Source: Mycoplana azooxidifex (lineage in GTDB: Bacteria; Pseudomonadota; Alphaproteobacteria; Rhizobiales; Rhizobiaceae). From it: a DNA stretch of 64,000 bases. Location of the stretch: positions 1 through 64,000 of the forward strand of contig NZ_JACIEE010000011.1 in NCBI RefSeq assembly GCF_014196765.1, written 5' to 3'. Both the position numbers and the translations under genes were made by a program. The notes beneath the pieces were generated by a model, which made no database searches, was not told the origin of the DNA, and saw only the letters and a list, made by a program, of their open reading frames with translations. Positions 1 to 10,000 of this stretch are shown piece by piece. Positions within the stretch are counted from its first letter, which is position 1. Each line of letters opens with the position of its first letter.

Positions 1-44
1 CAATCTCTTGACTAAACTCTGATCAGAAAACCATACTCAGAGGT

Positions 45-88
45 GGCTCACTTCTCGGTGGAAAAACCGGCTCAGTTCTGCGCGGAAA
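45..88. repeat. Two 20-bp direct repeats, IS21-family end-like
   Basis: Two 20-bp copies, beginning at 45 and 69, both follow the pattern GGCTCA-TTCT-CG-GGAAA and sit 24 bp apart. Short ordered direct repeats of this kind are typical of IS21-family ends, and similar wording is common beside istA/istB in rhizobia. No transposase gene is visible here, so this is probably the end of an element lying off the left edge, or a relic. The family assignment is from memory of such ends and is tentative. Confidence 0.4.
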
Positions 89-278
89 CCAACAAGCAAG
101 GCAGCAATCCTTCCGGGAAGAACTCAGATTTGAACGCTATAGCATCGGTCTCCTACGGCGTCACTATGGACGCCTTGGGCGTCCGGCAAATTTTTGAATC
201 CTTGAAACCCTTATATTCTCGGGTCATCCGCTCGCCACCGCATTGCCGGTAGGCGCACTACATGCGAAATCACAGGGC

Positions 279-515
279 ATGATAGCTCCGCCGAATGTCC
301 TCCGGGCAGCACGAGAATTGGTCGGTTTGAAACAGGCCGAGGCAGCCGACGCGGCCGGTATTTCAAGGCGCACGATTCAGCGGCTAGAGTCCGGTGAACG
401 ATTCAATACAGGCACCTCGATTACACTGCAGACCTTCTACGAGACCAAGGGCATCGAGTTCGTGCGTCCAGCCAACGGCAAGGGCTGGGGCGTGTTAGAC
501 AATACGAGCGCATAG
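279..515 (+). CDS. Small XRE-type helix-turn-helix regulator
   Basis: A protein of 78 residues that is almost only a Cro/C1-type helix-turn-helix domain (about residues 8-55), with the motif KQAEAADAAGISRRT leading into a recognition helix and the family-typical RLESG. The C-terminal part (TFYETKGIEFV) resembles the stock ending of small alphaproteobacterial XRE proteins. The ATG at 279 is preferred over 243 because the domain begins right after it. It lies between IS-like repeats and a broken oxidoreductase, so it may be a stranded piece of a mobile element. Its DNA target is not evident. Confidence 0.6.
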   Translation: MIAPPNVLRAARELVGLKQAEAADAAGISRRTIQRLESGERFNTGTSITLQTFYETKGIEFVRPANGKGWGVLDNTSA

Positions 516-1331
516 AACGAATGATGCTGCTGGCAGCAGTATAGCTCGTGATACTTCTGTCCCAGGGAGATCGCACGGGCGCGCCACCTCCGAAATCATC
601 ACTGACGATCCCGCAGTCAATGAGGACCTCCGTTTCATTTTCGACTGAGCGCAACGGCTCGGAGCCGGACCGGATGTTCCGACTGTTGAGAAACGCTTCT
701 GGAAGTCGTGCCCGGCTTGCCGATCACATCGGAAGTAGGCCGGAACCTAGCGGCCTCCGGCGGCTTGCAGTGCTCTGGCACGTTCGGCTAGGTTGTCGAA
801 CTGCATCGACAGAACCGCCGCCGGCGCTGCAGGCACAATTGTTGCGGACGCCGTAACCGCCAGAACTGGAGGTGCCGTTCCATAGGTTGAATCCGATCAC
901 TGTAGATGTGTAGCAAAGGCAAAGCTTCGGTGTTAAAGAGCGATTTTGGCACTAACGCAATGAGCAAACAGCGTCAAAATATCATTTATTTTCATAAACT
1001 TGCGTCATTATTTCTTGAGAAGAATCGAGAAATGTGCGATAGTCAGATTACGGTACAGGCAGGGATGCCGATGACCGTGAAGGGTTATGGGCGACAGCGC
1101 GTGCACGATTGATGCACGCATCAATCTACCTCTATTTGAAACTACCTCTTCGCGCATTCGTTTCCGCGCTTTGATTCTGGGGGCTTTCTGCCCCCAGACC
1201 CCCGAGGATATTTGCAGAAGGGTTATAGCCAGGCGCTCGACGCTACTCCTCAGCAATTCCCACTGGAGGCAGTCGAGCGGCCTCTCTGTTGATCCGTCGG
1301 TGGCTACAAAACTGCGACAGGGGGATCAGGC
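516..1331. other. No confident gene; mosaic sequence
   Basis: The short open frames here show no recognisable domain, and the stretch ends abruptly at an oxidoreductase gene that lacks its 5' end. The base composition is uneven, with an AT-rich patch around 900-1090. A strong hairpin lies near 1176-1198. I read this as recombined or decayed DNA. Confidence 0.5.
1176..1198. terminator. Strong GC hairpin, terminator-like
   Basis: A perfect 9-bp stem (TCTGGGGGC / GCCCCCAGA) closes a 5-nt loop. It is followed by CCCCGAGGATATTT rather than a clean T-run. This wording resembles an intergenic hairpin that is abundant in Rhodobacteraceae, which may mean the segment was acquired. The function is not established. 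Confidence 0.4.
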
Positions 1332-2264
1332 ATGAACAACACCGACGTCTGGGTCCGCGAGGGCGCCTACGGCACCGAGGACGACCCGCAGGCGGTCTCC
1401 ACCTGGCGCCGTCAGGACAACACGCTGACCTTCCCGCGCATCCAGGGCACCGATACCGTCGGCCACGTCGTGGCAGTCGGAGACGGCGTCGACCCGTCCC
1501 GCATCGGCGAGCGCGTCATGGTCGATTTCTCGATCTACAATCGCGACGACGACAGCCTTGCCGACATCGACTACATGGGCCACGGCCGTGACGGCGGCTA
1601 TGCCGAATACATGGCGCTGCCGGCCGAAAACGCCCATGTCGTCGCGACCGATCTTACCGACATCGAGCTCGCCACCTTCTGCTGCGCCTACCTGACCGGC
1701 GAACGCATGCTCGAAAGGGCAAGGCTTGCCGCCGGCGAGCGCGTTCTCGTCACCGGCGCCTCCGGCGGCGTCGGCTCGGCCATCATCCAGCTTGCCCGCG
1801 CTCGCGGCGCCGTCCCGATCGCCGTCACCGCGCCGGGCAAGGAAGCCGCCCTGCTCGAGATCGGCGCGCAGGCCGTCGTGACCCGTGGCGAAGGCGATTT
1901 CGTCGAGGCGGTCGCCAGGGCGGCCGGCGGAGAGCCGATCGACGTGGTCGCCGACCTGGTGGCAGGCCCGATGTTCAACGATCTGCTGAAGATCCTGCGC
2001 CCCGAGGGACGCTACACGACGGCGGGCGCGATCGGCGGCCCGGTCGTTCGGCTCGACCTGAGAACCATGTACCTGAAGCAGCTCGAACTGCACGGCTCCA
2101 GCCAGGGCAGCCGCGCAGACTTCCGCCGGCTCGTCGGCTATATCGAGGACAGGAAGATCCGCCCCCTCGTCGGCGGCGTCTACCCGCTCTCCGACTTCCA
2201 TCGCGCCCAGACCGATTTCATGGCAAAGAACTTCGTCGGCAAGCTGGTGGTCACCCCGGACTAA
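1332..2264 (+). pseudogene. 5'-truncated zinc-type/quinone oxidoreductase (MDR superfamily)
   Basis: The 310-residue frame matches NADPH-dependent medium-chain oxidoreductases. It has the nucleotide-binding motif VTGASGGVGSAIIQLA near residue 140 and the family ending KNFVGKLVVTPD. Full members have about 345-350 residues and an N-terminal stretch of about 40 residues leading to the conserved ...NNTD... motif. Here the frame opens directly at MNNTDVWVREGAYG, and nothing upstream restores the missing part. The break coincides with the edge of the scrambled region at about 1320. It may still be translated from the ATG at 1332, but it lacks part of the catalytic GroES-like domain. Confidence 0.65.
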
Positions 2265-2296
2265 AACACGCCGCGATCCTTCAGATTCGCTCCTAA
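2265..2296. repeat. Dispersed repeat, partial copy A
   Basis: Directly after the stop codon lies CGCCGCGATCCTTCAGATTC and a short continuation. The same wording returns at 53813 and, with changes, at 44801, each time immediately 3' of a stop codon. See the full copy at 44796-44897. This copy carries only the left arm. Confidence 0.5.
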
Positions 2297-2655
2297 CTTC
2301 CCCGATAAGTCGAGTACCCATAGGCCGAGAGCAGCAGCGGCACATGGTAGTGGCTCGACGGATCGGCGATGCCGAAGCGCAGGGGGATGACGTCGAGGAA
2401 GGCGGGATCGGGCAGGTCCGCCCCGGTTTCCCTCAGGTAGTCGCCGGCATGGAATACCAGTTCGTAGGTCCCGGCCATGAAGCCCACGCCCTCGACCAGC
2501 GGGGCATCGACCCGTCCGTCGGCATTGGTCTTCACCGTGGTGATCCACTGCCGATCGCCATGCTCCAGCCAGAAGAGATCGATCGTCAGGCCCGCGGCCG
2601 GCTTGCCGAGGGCGGTGTCAAGCACATGCGTCGTCAGTCGTCCGGGCTTGGTCAT
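2293..2655 (-). CDS. uraH: 5-hydroxyisourate hydrolase (transthyretin-like)
   Basis: A 120-residue transthyretin-related protein that hydrolyses 5-hydroxyisourate to OHCU, the step after urate oxidation. The family hallmarks are present: an N-terminal [14 protein letters not shown] containing the conserved His, a central R residue, and the diagnostic C-terminal YRGS tetrapeptide that ends the protein. The start ATG overlaps the allA stop (ATGA), so it is the last gene of the puuE-uraD-allA-uraH operon and is translationally coupled. No urate oxidase gene is present in the window. Confidence 0.92.
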   Translation of the reverse strand: MTKPGRLTTHVLDTALGKPAAGLTIDLFWLEHGDRQWITTVKTNADGRVDAPLVEGVGFMAGTYELVFHAGDYLRETGADLPDPAFLDVIPLRFGIADPSSHYHVPLLLSAYGYSTYRGS

Positions 2656-3185
2656 GCGCGCAGTTCCGCCTGTTCGATGATGAAGGGTTCGTCGTAGAAG
2701 AATTCCTCGAGATTGTTGCCGGCGCCGCTCCTATCGACGACGAGGAAGTCGCTGGTCGCGCCGACCGTCATCAGCGGGTGATGCCAGACGTTGCGGCGAT
2801 AGTTGACGCCCTGCCGGCCGCCCGCGAGGAAGACCTGCGGCAGGCCCGGACGGCCACCCTCGTCGTCCGCGACGATCACCAGCCAGGGCCGGTCGTCGAT
2901 CGGCGAGAAGCTCTGGCTGCCGAAGGGATGGCGTTCCATCATGGTGACGGCATAGGGAAAGGCGCGCGGGCTGCCGCGAAAGATGTTGATGACGACGCGC
3001 GCCTCCAGGCCCGTCGCCTCGGCCTCTGCGAGCGCATGATAGCGCTCGGTATTGCCGCCGTTGATCAGGCGCATGGCCGCGGGGTCGGCCTCGATGACGC
3101 TGCCGAAGGGGGCGAACGCCGCCGTCGTCAGCGGCCGGACCCAAAGGACAGCCGGCCCGCCGCCGGTCTGGCGAGGCTCAGGCAT
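2652..3185 (-). CDS. allA: Ureidoglycolate lyase
   Basis: A 177-residue AllA-family protein that releases urea and glyoxylate from ureidoglycolate. Family features are visible: FAPFGSVIE near residue 25, [10 protein letters not shown], the ERHPFGSQ(S)F-type motif with its metal/substrate His, and NVWHHPL near residue 130. It overlaps uraD by 8 nt at its start and uraH by 4 nt at its end, so the cluster is compact and co-transcribed. The ATG at 3185 is the natural start. Confidence 0.92.
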   Translation of the reverse strand: MPEPRQTGGGPAVLWVRPLTTAAFAPFGSVIEADPAAMRLINGGNTERYHALAEAEATGLEARVVINIFRGSPRAFPYAVTMMERHPFGSQSFSPIDDRPWLVIVADDEGGRPGLPQVFLAGGRQGVNYRRNVWHHPLMTVGATSDFLVVDRSGAGNNLEEFFYDEPFIIEQAELRA

Positions 3186-3681
3186 TGCCGTCTCCCGGCA
3201 GGAGCGCGCCGAGCCGCAGCAGCGCGATCCGCTCCACCTGCGCCTTAGCCGTCTCCAACTCCTGTATCCGGTTGTTTTCGATGCGCGTCTCGAAGGCCCT
3301 GAGGATGTCGTCCTTCGTCAGCCCCTTCACGGCGATGATGAAGGGAAAGCCGAATTTTTCCACGTAAGCCGCATTCAGCGCGGTAAAGCGCGCATGTTCC
3401 TCCGCGCTCAGCCGGTCGAGCCCCGCGCCGGCCTGCTCCTTGCGGCTGTCCTCGGTCAGTTCGCCGGCGATCGCCAATCTGCCGGCGAGATCCGGATGGG
3501 CCCGCAGCACGCCGAGTTGCTCGTCGGCGGACGCCGCGCGGAACTGTGCCGCCATGGCCTCGTGCAGGCCGGCCGCCGTCAGCGGCACTTCGATCTCGGC
3601 GGCGTCGTAGGCACGCTCGGCGATGAAGGGCGAGTGCTCGAAGACCCCGCCGAAGCGGGCGATGAAATCCGCGCGCGTCAA
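3178..3681 (-). CDS. uraD: OHCU decarboxylase
   Basis: A 167-residue 2-oxo-4-hydroxy-4-carboxy-5-ureidoimidazoline decarboxylase that produces S-allantoin after UraH. Matching motifs are [23 protein letters not shown] and [11 protein letters not shown]. The start is a TTG at 3681 that overlaps the puuE TGA stop (TTGA), a typical translational-coupling arrangement. No ATG further in would keep the conserved N-terminus. The gene supplies the step between UraH and the allantoinase encoded just upstream. Confidence 0.92.
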   Translation of the reverse strand: MTRADFIARFGGVFEHSPFIAERAYDAAEIEVPLTAAGLHEAMAAQFRAASADEQLGVLRAHPDLAGRLAIAGELTEDSRKEQAGAGLDRLSAEEHARFTALNAAYVEKFGFPFIIAVKGLTKDDILRAFETRIENNRIQELETAKAQVERIALLRLGALLPGDGNA

Positions 3682-4607
3682 GGCTGGCCCGCCTTCGGTT
3701 TGTGATATTCGTGCCAGTGGCGGGCGATGTCGATGCGGCGCGGCACCCAGACCTTGTCGTGCGACATCACGTAGTCGACGAAGCGGGCAAGGGCTGCCGC
3801 CCGGCCCGGACGGCCGACGAGGCGGCAGTGCAGCCCGACGTTCAGCATCTTCGCGCTCCCCTGCCTGCCCTCCTCGTAGAGCACGTCGAAGGCGTCCTTC
3901 AGGTAGGTGAAGAACTGGTCGCCGGAATTGAAGCCCTGCGGCGTGGCAAAGCGCATGTCGTTGGTCTCCAGCGTATAGGGGATGATCAGGAACGGCTCGT
4001 CCTTCACCCCTCTCACCCAGAACGGCAGGTCGTCGGCATAGCTGTCGGACGAGTAGACGAAGCCGCCTTCCTCCATCACCAGCCGCAGCGTGTTCATCGA
4101 CGGCTTGCCCTGGTACATGCCGAGCGGATGCGAGCCCGTCAGTTCGGTATGCAGCCGCACGGCATCGCGGATGTGCTGGCGTTCGACCTCTTCGGAAAAA
4201 TCCTTGTACTCCAGCCAGCGGTAGCCATGGCTGGCGATCTCCCAGTTCGCTTCCTTCATGGCCGCGACCGCTTCCGGGTTTCGCGCCATCGCCAGCGTCA
4301 CGCCGTAGACGGTGACCGGCACGTTACGGCTGGTGAACAGCCGCCACAGCCGCCAGAAGCCGGCGCGCGAGCCGTATTCGTAGATCGATTCCATGTTGAG
4401 GTTACGCTGGCCCGGCCAGGACTGTGCGCCGACGATCTCCGACAGCAGGTTTTCGGAGGCCGGATCGCCGTCGAGCACGCAGCTCTCGCCGCCCTCCTCG
4501 TAGTTGACGACGAACTGCACGGCGATGCGCGCATCCCCCGGCCACTGCGGGTCGGGCGGCGTGCGGCCGTAGCCGACGAGATCGCGCGGATAGGGCTTTT
4601 CAGTCAT
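3678..4607 (-). CDS. puuE: Allantoinase, polysaccharide-deacetylase type
   Basis: A protein of 309 residues matching the metal-independent PuuE allantoinase, a member of the polysaccharide deacetylase fold that opens allantoin to allantoate. Motifs include MTEKPYPRDLVGYG at the N-terminus, QFVVNYEEGGE, and NWEIASHGYRWLEYK. The ATG at 4607 is chosen because AAGGTGGA sits just upstream and the family begins here; a longer frame running to 5093 overlaps the divergent PRC gene and is not credible. It is the first gene of the ureide operon. Confidence 0.92.
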   Translation of the reverse strand: MTEKPYPRDLVGYGRTPPDPQWPGDARIAVQFVVNYEEGGESCVLDGDPASENLLSEIVGAQSWPGQRNLNMESIYEYGSRAGFWRLWRLFTSRNVPVTVYGVTLAMARNPEAVAAMKEANWEIASHGYRWLEYKDFSEEVERQHIRDAVRLHTELTGSHPLGMYQGKPSMNTLRLVMEEGGFVYSSDSYADDLPFWVRGVKDEPFLIIPYTLETNDMRFATPQGFNSGDQFFTYLKDAFDVLYEEGRQGSAKMLNVGLHCRLVGRPGRAAALARFVDYVMSHDKVWVPRRIDIARHWHEYHKPKAGQP

Positions 4608-4751
4608 GGTTCCACCTTGAGACTTTTGGGCGACGGTAGCATCCGCGGCAGGAAAGTCGAGGCGGAAAGCGGCATTTCCACGATGCCGGCGATGGAACAA
4701 GAGCGTGACCGGCGCGTTGATTTTCCGGAAACAAGAAAGGGAGAAGACACG

Positions 4752-5126
4752 ATGATTCCACAGGATGCAAACATCAAGGAAACCGAAGCCCTGATCGCCA
4801 GCGACAAGGTCGAAGGCACCGCGGTCTACGGCGCTGACGGCAAGCACATCGGCTCGATCGAACGGCTGATTCTCGACAAGCGCAACGGCCACGTTTCGTA
4901 TGCCGTGCTCAGCTTCGGCGGTTTCCTTGGCATCGGTAACGACCACTATCCACTGCCCTGGGGCAAGCTGAACTATGACGAAAGCCTGAACGGCTATCGC
5001 ATCGACGTGACCAAGGAACAGGTCGAGGCCGCGCCGCATTACGAGAGCGAGGCGGAATACGAATGGGATCGCCGCAACGGCAAGGTGATCCACGACTACT
5101 ACGGCGTTCCGCCCTACTGGATGTAA
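4752..5126 (+). CDS. PRC-barrel domain protein
   Basis: A 124-residue protein with one PRC-barrel: VEGTAVYGADGKHIGSIE near residues 17-34, then ISYAVLS-type strands and a conserved FLGIGNDHYPLPW. The C-terminal part is rich in acidic and aromatic residues and ends in PPYWM, as in rhizobial relatives. These proteins are small, soluble and often stress-induced, and their partner is unknown. AGAAAGGGAGAAG precedes the ATG. It is transcribed away from puuE. Confidence 0.85.
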   Translation: MIPQDANIKETEALIASDKVEGTAVYGADGKHIGSIERLILDKRNGHVSYAVLSFGGFLGIGNDHYPLPWGKLNYDESLNGYRIDVTKEQVEAAPHYESEAEYEWDRRNGKVIHDYYGVPPYWM

Positions 5127-5129
5127 CGC

Positions 5130-6320
5130 CTAGGTGAGATCCCGGCGCGCAGCCTCCAGATGCGCGCCGATGGAAAACGACGGCGGTAGCTCCCCTGCGC
5201 TACCGCCGTCGATCTGTCTCATGACCGCGCGCGCAAGTTCGTGCGCGATCCCGAAGCTGATCTTGAAGCCCCCACCGAGAACCGCGACGGACGGAAAGTC
5301 CGGATGCAGACCGGCCACCGGATCCCGCCCGATGGCCTTGGGCCGCAACCCCGCCCAACGCTCCACCAGCGACGCCTCGCGCAGCACCGGCGCAAGGCGC
5401 AACGCCCTTTCGATCACATCTTCCAGCAATCCGTCGGTGGAATCGGCGTCCTCGAACGCATCTTCGCTCGTGCTGCCGACCGCACAATATCCGCCGTCGT
5501 GCGGCACGACATAGATGCCGTTGTCGAACAGGATCGGCAGATCGGGATCGAGTGTGGTCCTGAACAGCGCCGCCTGCCCCTTGACTGCCACGCCGAGCGG
5601 CCGTGGCAGCTCGCGCGGTTCCAGTGCCGTCAGCAGGTCGAAGCCTGCGACGCCTGCGCAAACCATCACATGACCGAACGCGATGTCTGCGCCGTCAGCG
5701 CAGCGCGCAACCCCTGCGACCGGGTCGAGGCGGACGATATCGACACCCTCTGCGACCCGCACCTGCGGCATCGCCTCGAGCGCGGCACGCAGAAGGGCCA
5801 GCAGGCCGCGCGGCGACACCCGTGCTGCAAGGCTGTCGAGCACGACCCCGTTTGCCGTAGCCTCCCCTGCCGGCCAGCCTGCCGCCGGAGAACGATCGGA
5901 AACCTCGTAGGAAAACGCCCTTCCCGAAACATCCCAGGCCGCCGCGGCATCGCGCGAATGCTTCAGCGCGCGCTCGCGATGGTGGGGCTCGGCCAGGGGG
6001 ATGACGCGCCCGCAGCGACGATACCCGGCCGAAAGGCCGGTCGTGGCTTCGAGCTCCGCAATCTCGCCTTCGAGCGAAACCAGCGCTTCGAGCTGAAACT
6101 GCTTCTTGGTGTTCCAGCGGTCCGGCAGATGCGGCATCAGCGCGCCCAGCAGGCCGCCGCTGGCGCCGGCGCCGACCCTTTGCCGTTCGACGACCAGGAC
6201 CGAGAGCCCGGCGCGCGCAGCCATCAAGGCCGCCCACAGCCCCATGACGCCCGCCCCGGTGACCAGCACGTCGGGGCGCGGTTGACCGGCACCGCTGAGG
6301 CGACTATCGACTGGCGGCAT
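5130..6320 (-). CDS. FAD-dependent oxidoreductase, MnmC C-terminal-domain type
   Basis: An FAD/DAO-family protein of 396 residues with the Rossmann motif VTGAGVMGLWAALMAARAG near the N-terminus, GASGGLLGALMPH, and the C-terminal GGGFKISFGIAHE. It is organised like the FAD-dependent half of MnmC, which removes the carboxymethyl group of cmnm5U34 in tRNA. The ATG at 6320 is preferred. It overlaps the start of the divergent methyltransferase gene, the other MnmC half, within one CATG. That context supports a tRNA wobble-uridine role over a generic amino-acid oxidase, though the latter is not excluded. Confidence 0.75.
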   Translation of the reverse strand: MPPVDSRLSGAGQPRPDVLVTGAGVMGLWAALMAARAGLSVLVVERQRVGAGASGGLLGALMPHLPDRWNTKKQFQLEALVSLEGEIAELEATTGLSAGYRRCGRVIPLAEPHHRERALKHSRDAAAAWDVSGRAFSYEVSDRSPAAGWPAGEATANGVVLDSLAARVSPRGLLALLRAALEAMPQVRVAEGVDIVRLDPVAGVARCADGADIAFGHVMVCAGVAGFDLLTALEPRELPRPLGVAVKGQAALFRTTLDPDLPILFDNGIYVVPHDGGYCAVGSTSEDAFEDADSTDGLLEDVIERALRLAPVLREASLVERWAGLRPKAIGRDPVAGLHPDFPSVAVLGGGFKISFGIAHELARAVMRQIDGGSAGELPPSFSIGAHLEAARRDLT

Positions 6321-7068
6321 GGCTGACAATGCTCCTGAAAACGCCACAGCGGCGAACGGATTGCCCCCCGATCTGGCCCCTGATCTCGCCCTGGACTGGC
6401 ACGAGGGCGATATGCCCTATTCGCAGGCCTATGGCGATCACTTTTATTGTCGCACTGACGGCCGGCTGGAATGCGGTCACGTCTTCCTCGACGGCAACGG
6501 CCTGCCTTCTCGATGGTCGGACGGCATCGACTTCGCCATCGGCGAACTCGGCTTCGGCACCGGCCTCAATCTCTGCGAAACCTGGCGTCAATGGCGCTCC
6601 GCCCGCACCGATGGCGGCACGCTGCACTTCGTCTCTTTCGAGCGCTTCCCGTTGCCGCGGGCGGCGATCGACCGCGCACTCTCCCATTGGCCACAGATCG
6701 CTCGCGAGCGCGAAGCGCTGTCGGGCTGCTGGCCGGAGGCGCCGGAAGGCCATGACGCGATCGGGCTGGACCTGGACGAACAGACCCGTCTCACCGTCGT
6801 CTGCGGCCCCGCGCTCGAAGGACTTCAGGGTTGTGGCCTCTCCTTCGACGCCTGGTATCTCGATGGCTTCGCCCCTTCGCGCAACCCCGACATGTGGTCG
6901 GCGGAACTCATCCGGCAGGTTTTCGACCACACCAGCCCCGGCGGTACGTTTGCGACCTATGCGGCTGCGGGGTTCGTGCGGCGCAATCTCGCCAGTGCCG
7001 GCTTTGCCGTGGAGCGGCGCCCCGGCTTTGCCGGAAAGCGCGAGATGTTGTGCGGCCGGCGCCCCTGA
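6319..7068 (+). CDS. mnmD: tRNA U34 methyltransferase, MnmC N-terminal (MnmD) type
   Basis: A 249-residue DUF752-type methyltransferase with the SAM-binding motif IGELGFGTGLN (near residue 74) and the catalytic-region motif WYLDGFAPSRNPDMW. In E. coli this domain is fused to an FAD domain in MnmC and methylates nm5U34 to mnm5U34. Here it is a separate gene diverging from the FAD gene, with both starts in the same CATG. Thus neither gene can have a conventional leader free of the other's coding sequence. Confidence 0.85.
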   Translation: MADNAPENATAANGLPPDLAPDLALDWHEGDMPYSQAYGDHFYCRTDGRLECGHVFLDGNGLPSRWSDGIDFAIGELGFGTGLNLCETWRQWRSARTDGGTLHFVSFERFPLPRAAIDRALSHWPQIAREREALSGCWPEAPEGHDAIGLDLDEQTRLTVVCGPALEGLQGCGLSFDAWYLDGFAPSRNPDMWSAELIRQVFDHTSPGGTFATYAAAGFVRRNLASAGFAVERRPGFAGKREMLCGRRP

Positions 7069-7099
7069 AACCGGCCCGATCCGGCGCAAACGCGCGCGG

Positions 7100-10000
7100 T
7101 CAATGAAGCGTGGAGCGGCGGCCAGCGGAAAACGCGGCCATGTCCATCCAGCGCCCGAGCATTTCCTCCAGCCGATCCGTGCTGATCGGTTTCGTCAGAT
7201 AGTCGTCCATCCCCGATGCCAGGCAGCTCTCCCGGTCGCCGTCGAGCACATGCGCGGTCACCGCGACGATGGGCACGCGGTCCTGCGTCCCCGCCTCCAG
7301 ATCGCGGATCGCCCGCGCCGCCTGGTGGCCGTTCATCACCGGCATCGACACGTCCATCAGGATCACCCGCGGCTTCAGCCGCTGGTAGGCCTGCACGGCT
7401 TCCTCGCCGTTGGCCACCACCTCGTAGCCGATCCCCAATCCCTCCAGCAACTGCCGGAAGACCAGCTGGTTGACCTCGTTGTCCTCTGCGACGAGCACGT
7501 CGACATTCCCTTCTCCGGCGGCCGCAGCCGCAGGCGATGGCTGCCGGATGCTGACGACGATGCCGCCGTCGGTCTCTGGCCCAGCTTGCCCGGATGCGCG
7601 GCGCCGTGCTGTGCGCACCACCTCGCACACCGCCTCGCGCAACAGCCCGGCCCGCACCGGCTTCATCAGGTGCGCCTCGGCCTCGAACGCGTCCAGCACG
7701 CCCTGCGGCGAGGCGCCGCTAAACGTGGAAACGGCGATCAGCGCCGTCTCGGGGAATTCCTTGCGGATGGCCTCGATCAGGGTCCGGCCGTTGCCGTCGC
7801 GGATGTTGCGGTCGACGATCACCGCCTCCACCATGATGTCGATCGCGCTGGCTGCCGAAAGCAGCGCGAGCGCTTCCTCGGCATTGGCCACCGCGGTGAC
7901 GTCGAAGCCCCACTCCGACAGGAGTTCGCGCGCGACGGAGCGCGTGGCGTCGCTGCGGTCGGCGACGAGGATCCTCGCCCCGCGCAGGTTGACGGGCACG
8001 GCCGTGTTCGATGCCGAGAGCTGGTCGATCTCGAACGGCAGGGTCACGGTGAAGACTGACCCCTGGCCGACCGTGCTAGCCACCGACAGCGAGCCGCCGA
8101 AAAGCGTCACCAGGCCATGAGTGATCGCCAGGCCCAGGCCGGTGCCCTCGTGGCGGCGGGTGGACGAAGAATCGACCTGCGAGAACTTCTCGAACACCGA
8201 GGCGAGCTTGTCTTCCGGAATGCCCGTGCCGGTATCTTCCACCGTCAGGGTGATGTCGATCCTGCCGCCTTCGGCCTCCTGCGCGGCCATGTCGATGCGG
8301 ACGTGCCCGCGATCGGTGAACTTCACCGCATTGCCGACGAGGTTCGTCACGATCTGGCGGAAGCGCCCGGCGTCGCCGAGCAAGGCCGCAGGCATTTCCG
8401 CCGCACCCCGGACCACGAGCTCGATATCCTTTTCGGCCGCCTTCGCCGCCAGCAGCGTCGCCACGTCCTCCACCGCCTCCAGCGGGTTGAACGGCGCCTT
8501 GCGCAGGCTCATCTGGCCCGCATCGATCCTGGAGAAGTCGAGCACGTCGTTGATGATCGTTAGAAGCGCGTTGCCCGACTTCACCATGATGTCGATGAAG
8601 GTCTTCTGGCGCGTGTCGAGGTGCGATTTCGCCAGCAACTCGGCCATGCCGAGCACTCCGTTCATCGGCGTGCGGATCTCGTGGCTCATATTGGCCAGGA
8701 ACTCGGACTTCGCCTTGTCAGCCGTCTCCGCCCTGACCACGAGACGGCGCAGTTCCTCCTCGCGCTCCTTCAGCTGGGTGATGTCGGAGAAGACGAAGAC
8801 GATGCGGCCGTGCTCGGTGGGCCGCGCCTCCATCTGCAGCCAGCTGCCCCTGCCGCTCACAAGCGTGATCGAGGCCCTCTGGTCGCGCAGCAGCGTATCA
8901 CGGAAGTCCTCGACCGAGACGCGCTGGTCGCCGGAAAACCCGAAGATTCCGCGTTCGCGGCAATCGGCGACGATGTCGGCCACGAGTGCGCCGGGCCGGA
9001 GGAGATCGGGAGAAATGTCGACCATCGACAGCAGTGCCTCGTTGGCGAGTTCGACGCGGTCCTTGTCGATGATCAGCAGGCCCTGGCCCATCGCCGCCAT
9101 GGCGTCCTTGACGAGGCTTCCGACCTCTTCGAGCGCGCTACGCGTCTCCAGCACCTCGCGCTCGTGTTCGCGCCGCTCGGTGATGTCGATGTAGGTCAGC
9201 AGGCTGCGCCCGCCCGATATCGGCTGCCCGGATTCGATCAGCGTGCGGCCGTTCGCATAGCCGACCTCGCGCGTCGGAAACCCGCCGTCCCGCACCCGGC
9301 AGAGCCAAGCCTGGTGATCGGTGTCGCAGACGCCGGCCTTGGTCCCGATCGTCTCGCCCTGCTCCTTCTTGAACCGCAGCAGCGCGCCGAAGGGCTTGCC
9401 GGTCAGCGCCGGCAGCGCGCCGTCCCACAGGCTTTCGAAGGCGCTGTTGACCAGCTCGATCGTCGAGCTCTCGTCGACCACGACGATGCCGACATGGAGC
9501 GAGGCGACGATGCTCTCCAGGTCAGACTTGATCTCCTCTGCCTGCCGGCGCGCCTCGATCAGTTGTTCCTCGCGCCGCTTCAGCATCGAGGTGTCTGTGA
9601 TGGAGCCGATCAGATATTTGTGGTTGTCGGCAGAGATTACCCGGTAGCTGCGCGCGATCGTCGGGATGACCTGGCCACCCTCCCGGTGGAACTCGGCTTC
9701 CACCTCCACCAGTGCGCCGTCGTCCAGCACGCTCTGGTTCTGGGCGTGGAACTCCTTGCCCTGGTCGGGGAACATTTCATGCGTGGTCTTGCCAATGACA
9801 TCGGCGGCCGCAAGCCCGGTCAGTTCGAGGAAGGCCCGGTTGGCGAACACCAGCCGCTGCTTCTCGTCGCGCACGAAGGTCGCCACCGGCAATTCGTCGA
9901 GCAGCGCACGGTAGAGCCCGATCTCCTGCCCCTGCTGGCGCAGCCGGCCCTCGTTCTCCTTCATGGCGGTGACGTCAGAGCGCAGCGCCACGAGCGTGCC

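Noticed and set aside
548-856. 102-codon open frame in the left-edge region
   Set aside because: No RBS, no domain, and the opposite strand is open as well. Not supported as a gene.
1326-2345. 339-codon minus-strand open frame
   Set aside because: It is a shadow of the oxidoreductase gene; the composition is H/D/R-rich with no family resemblance.
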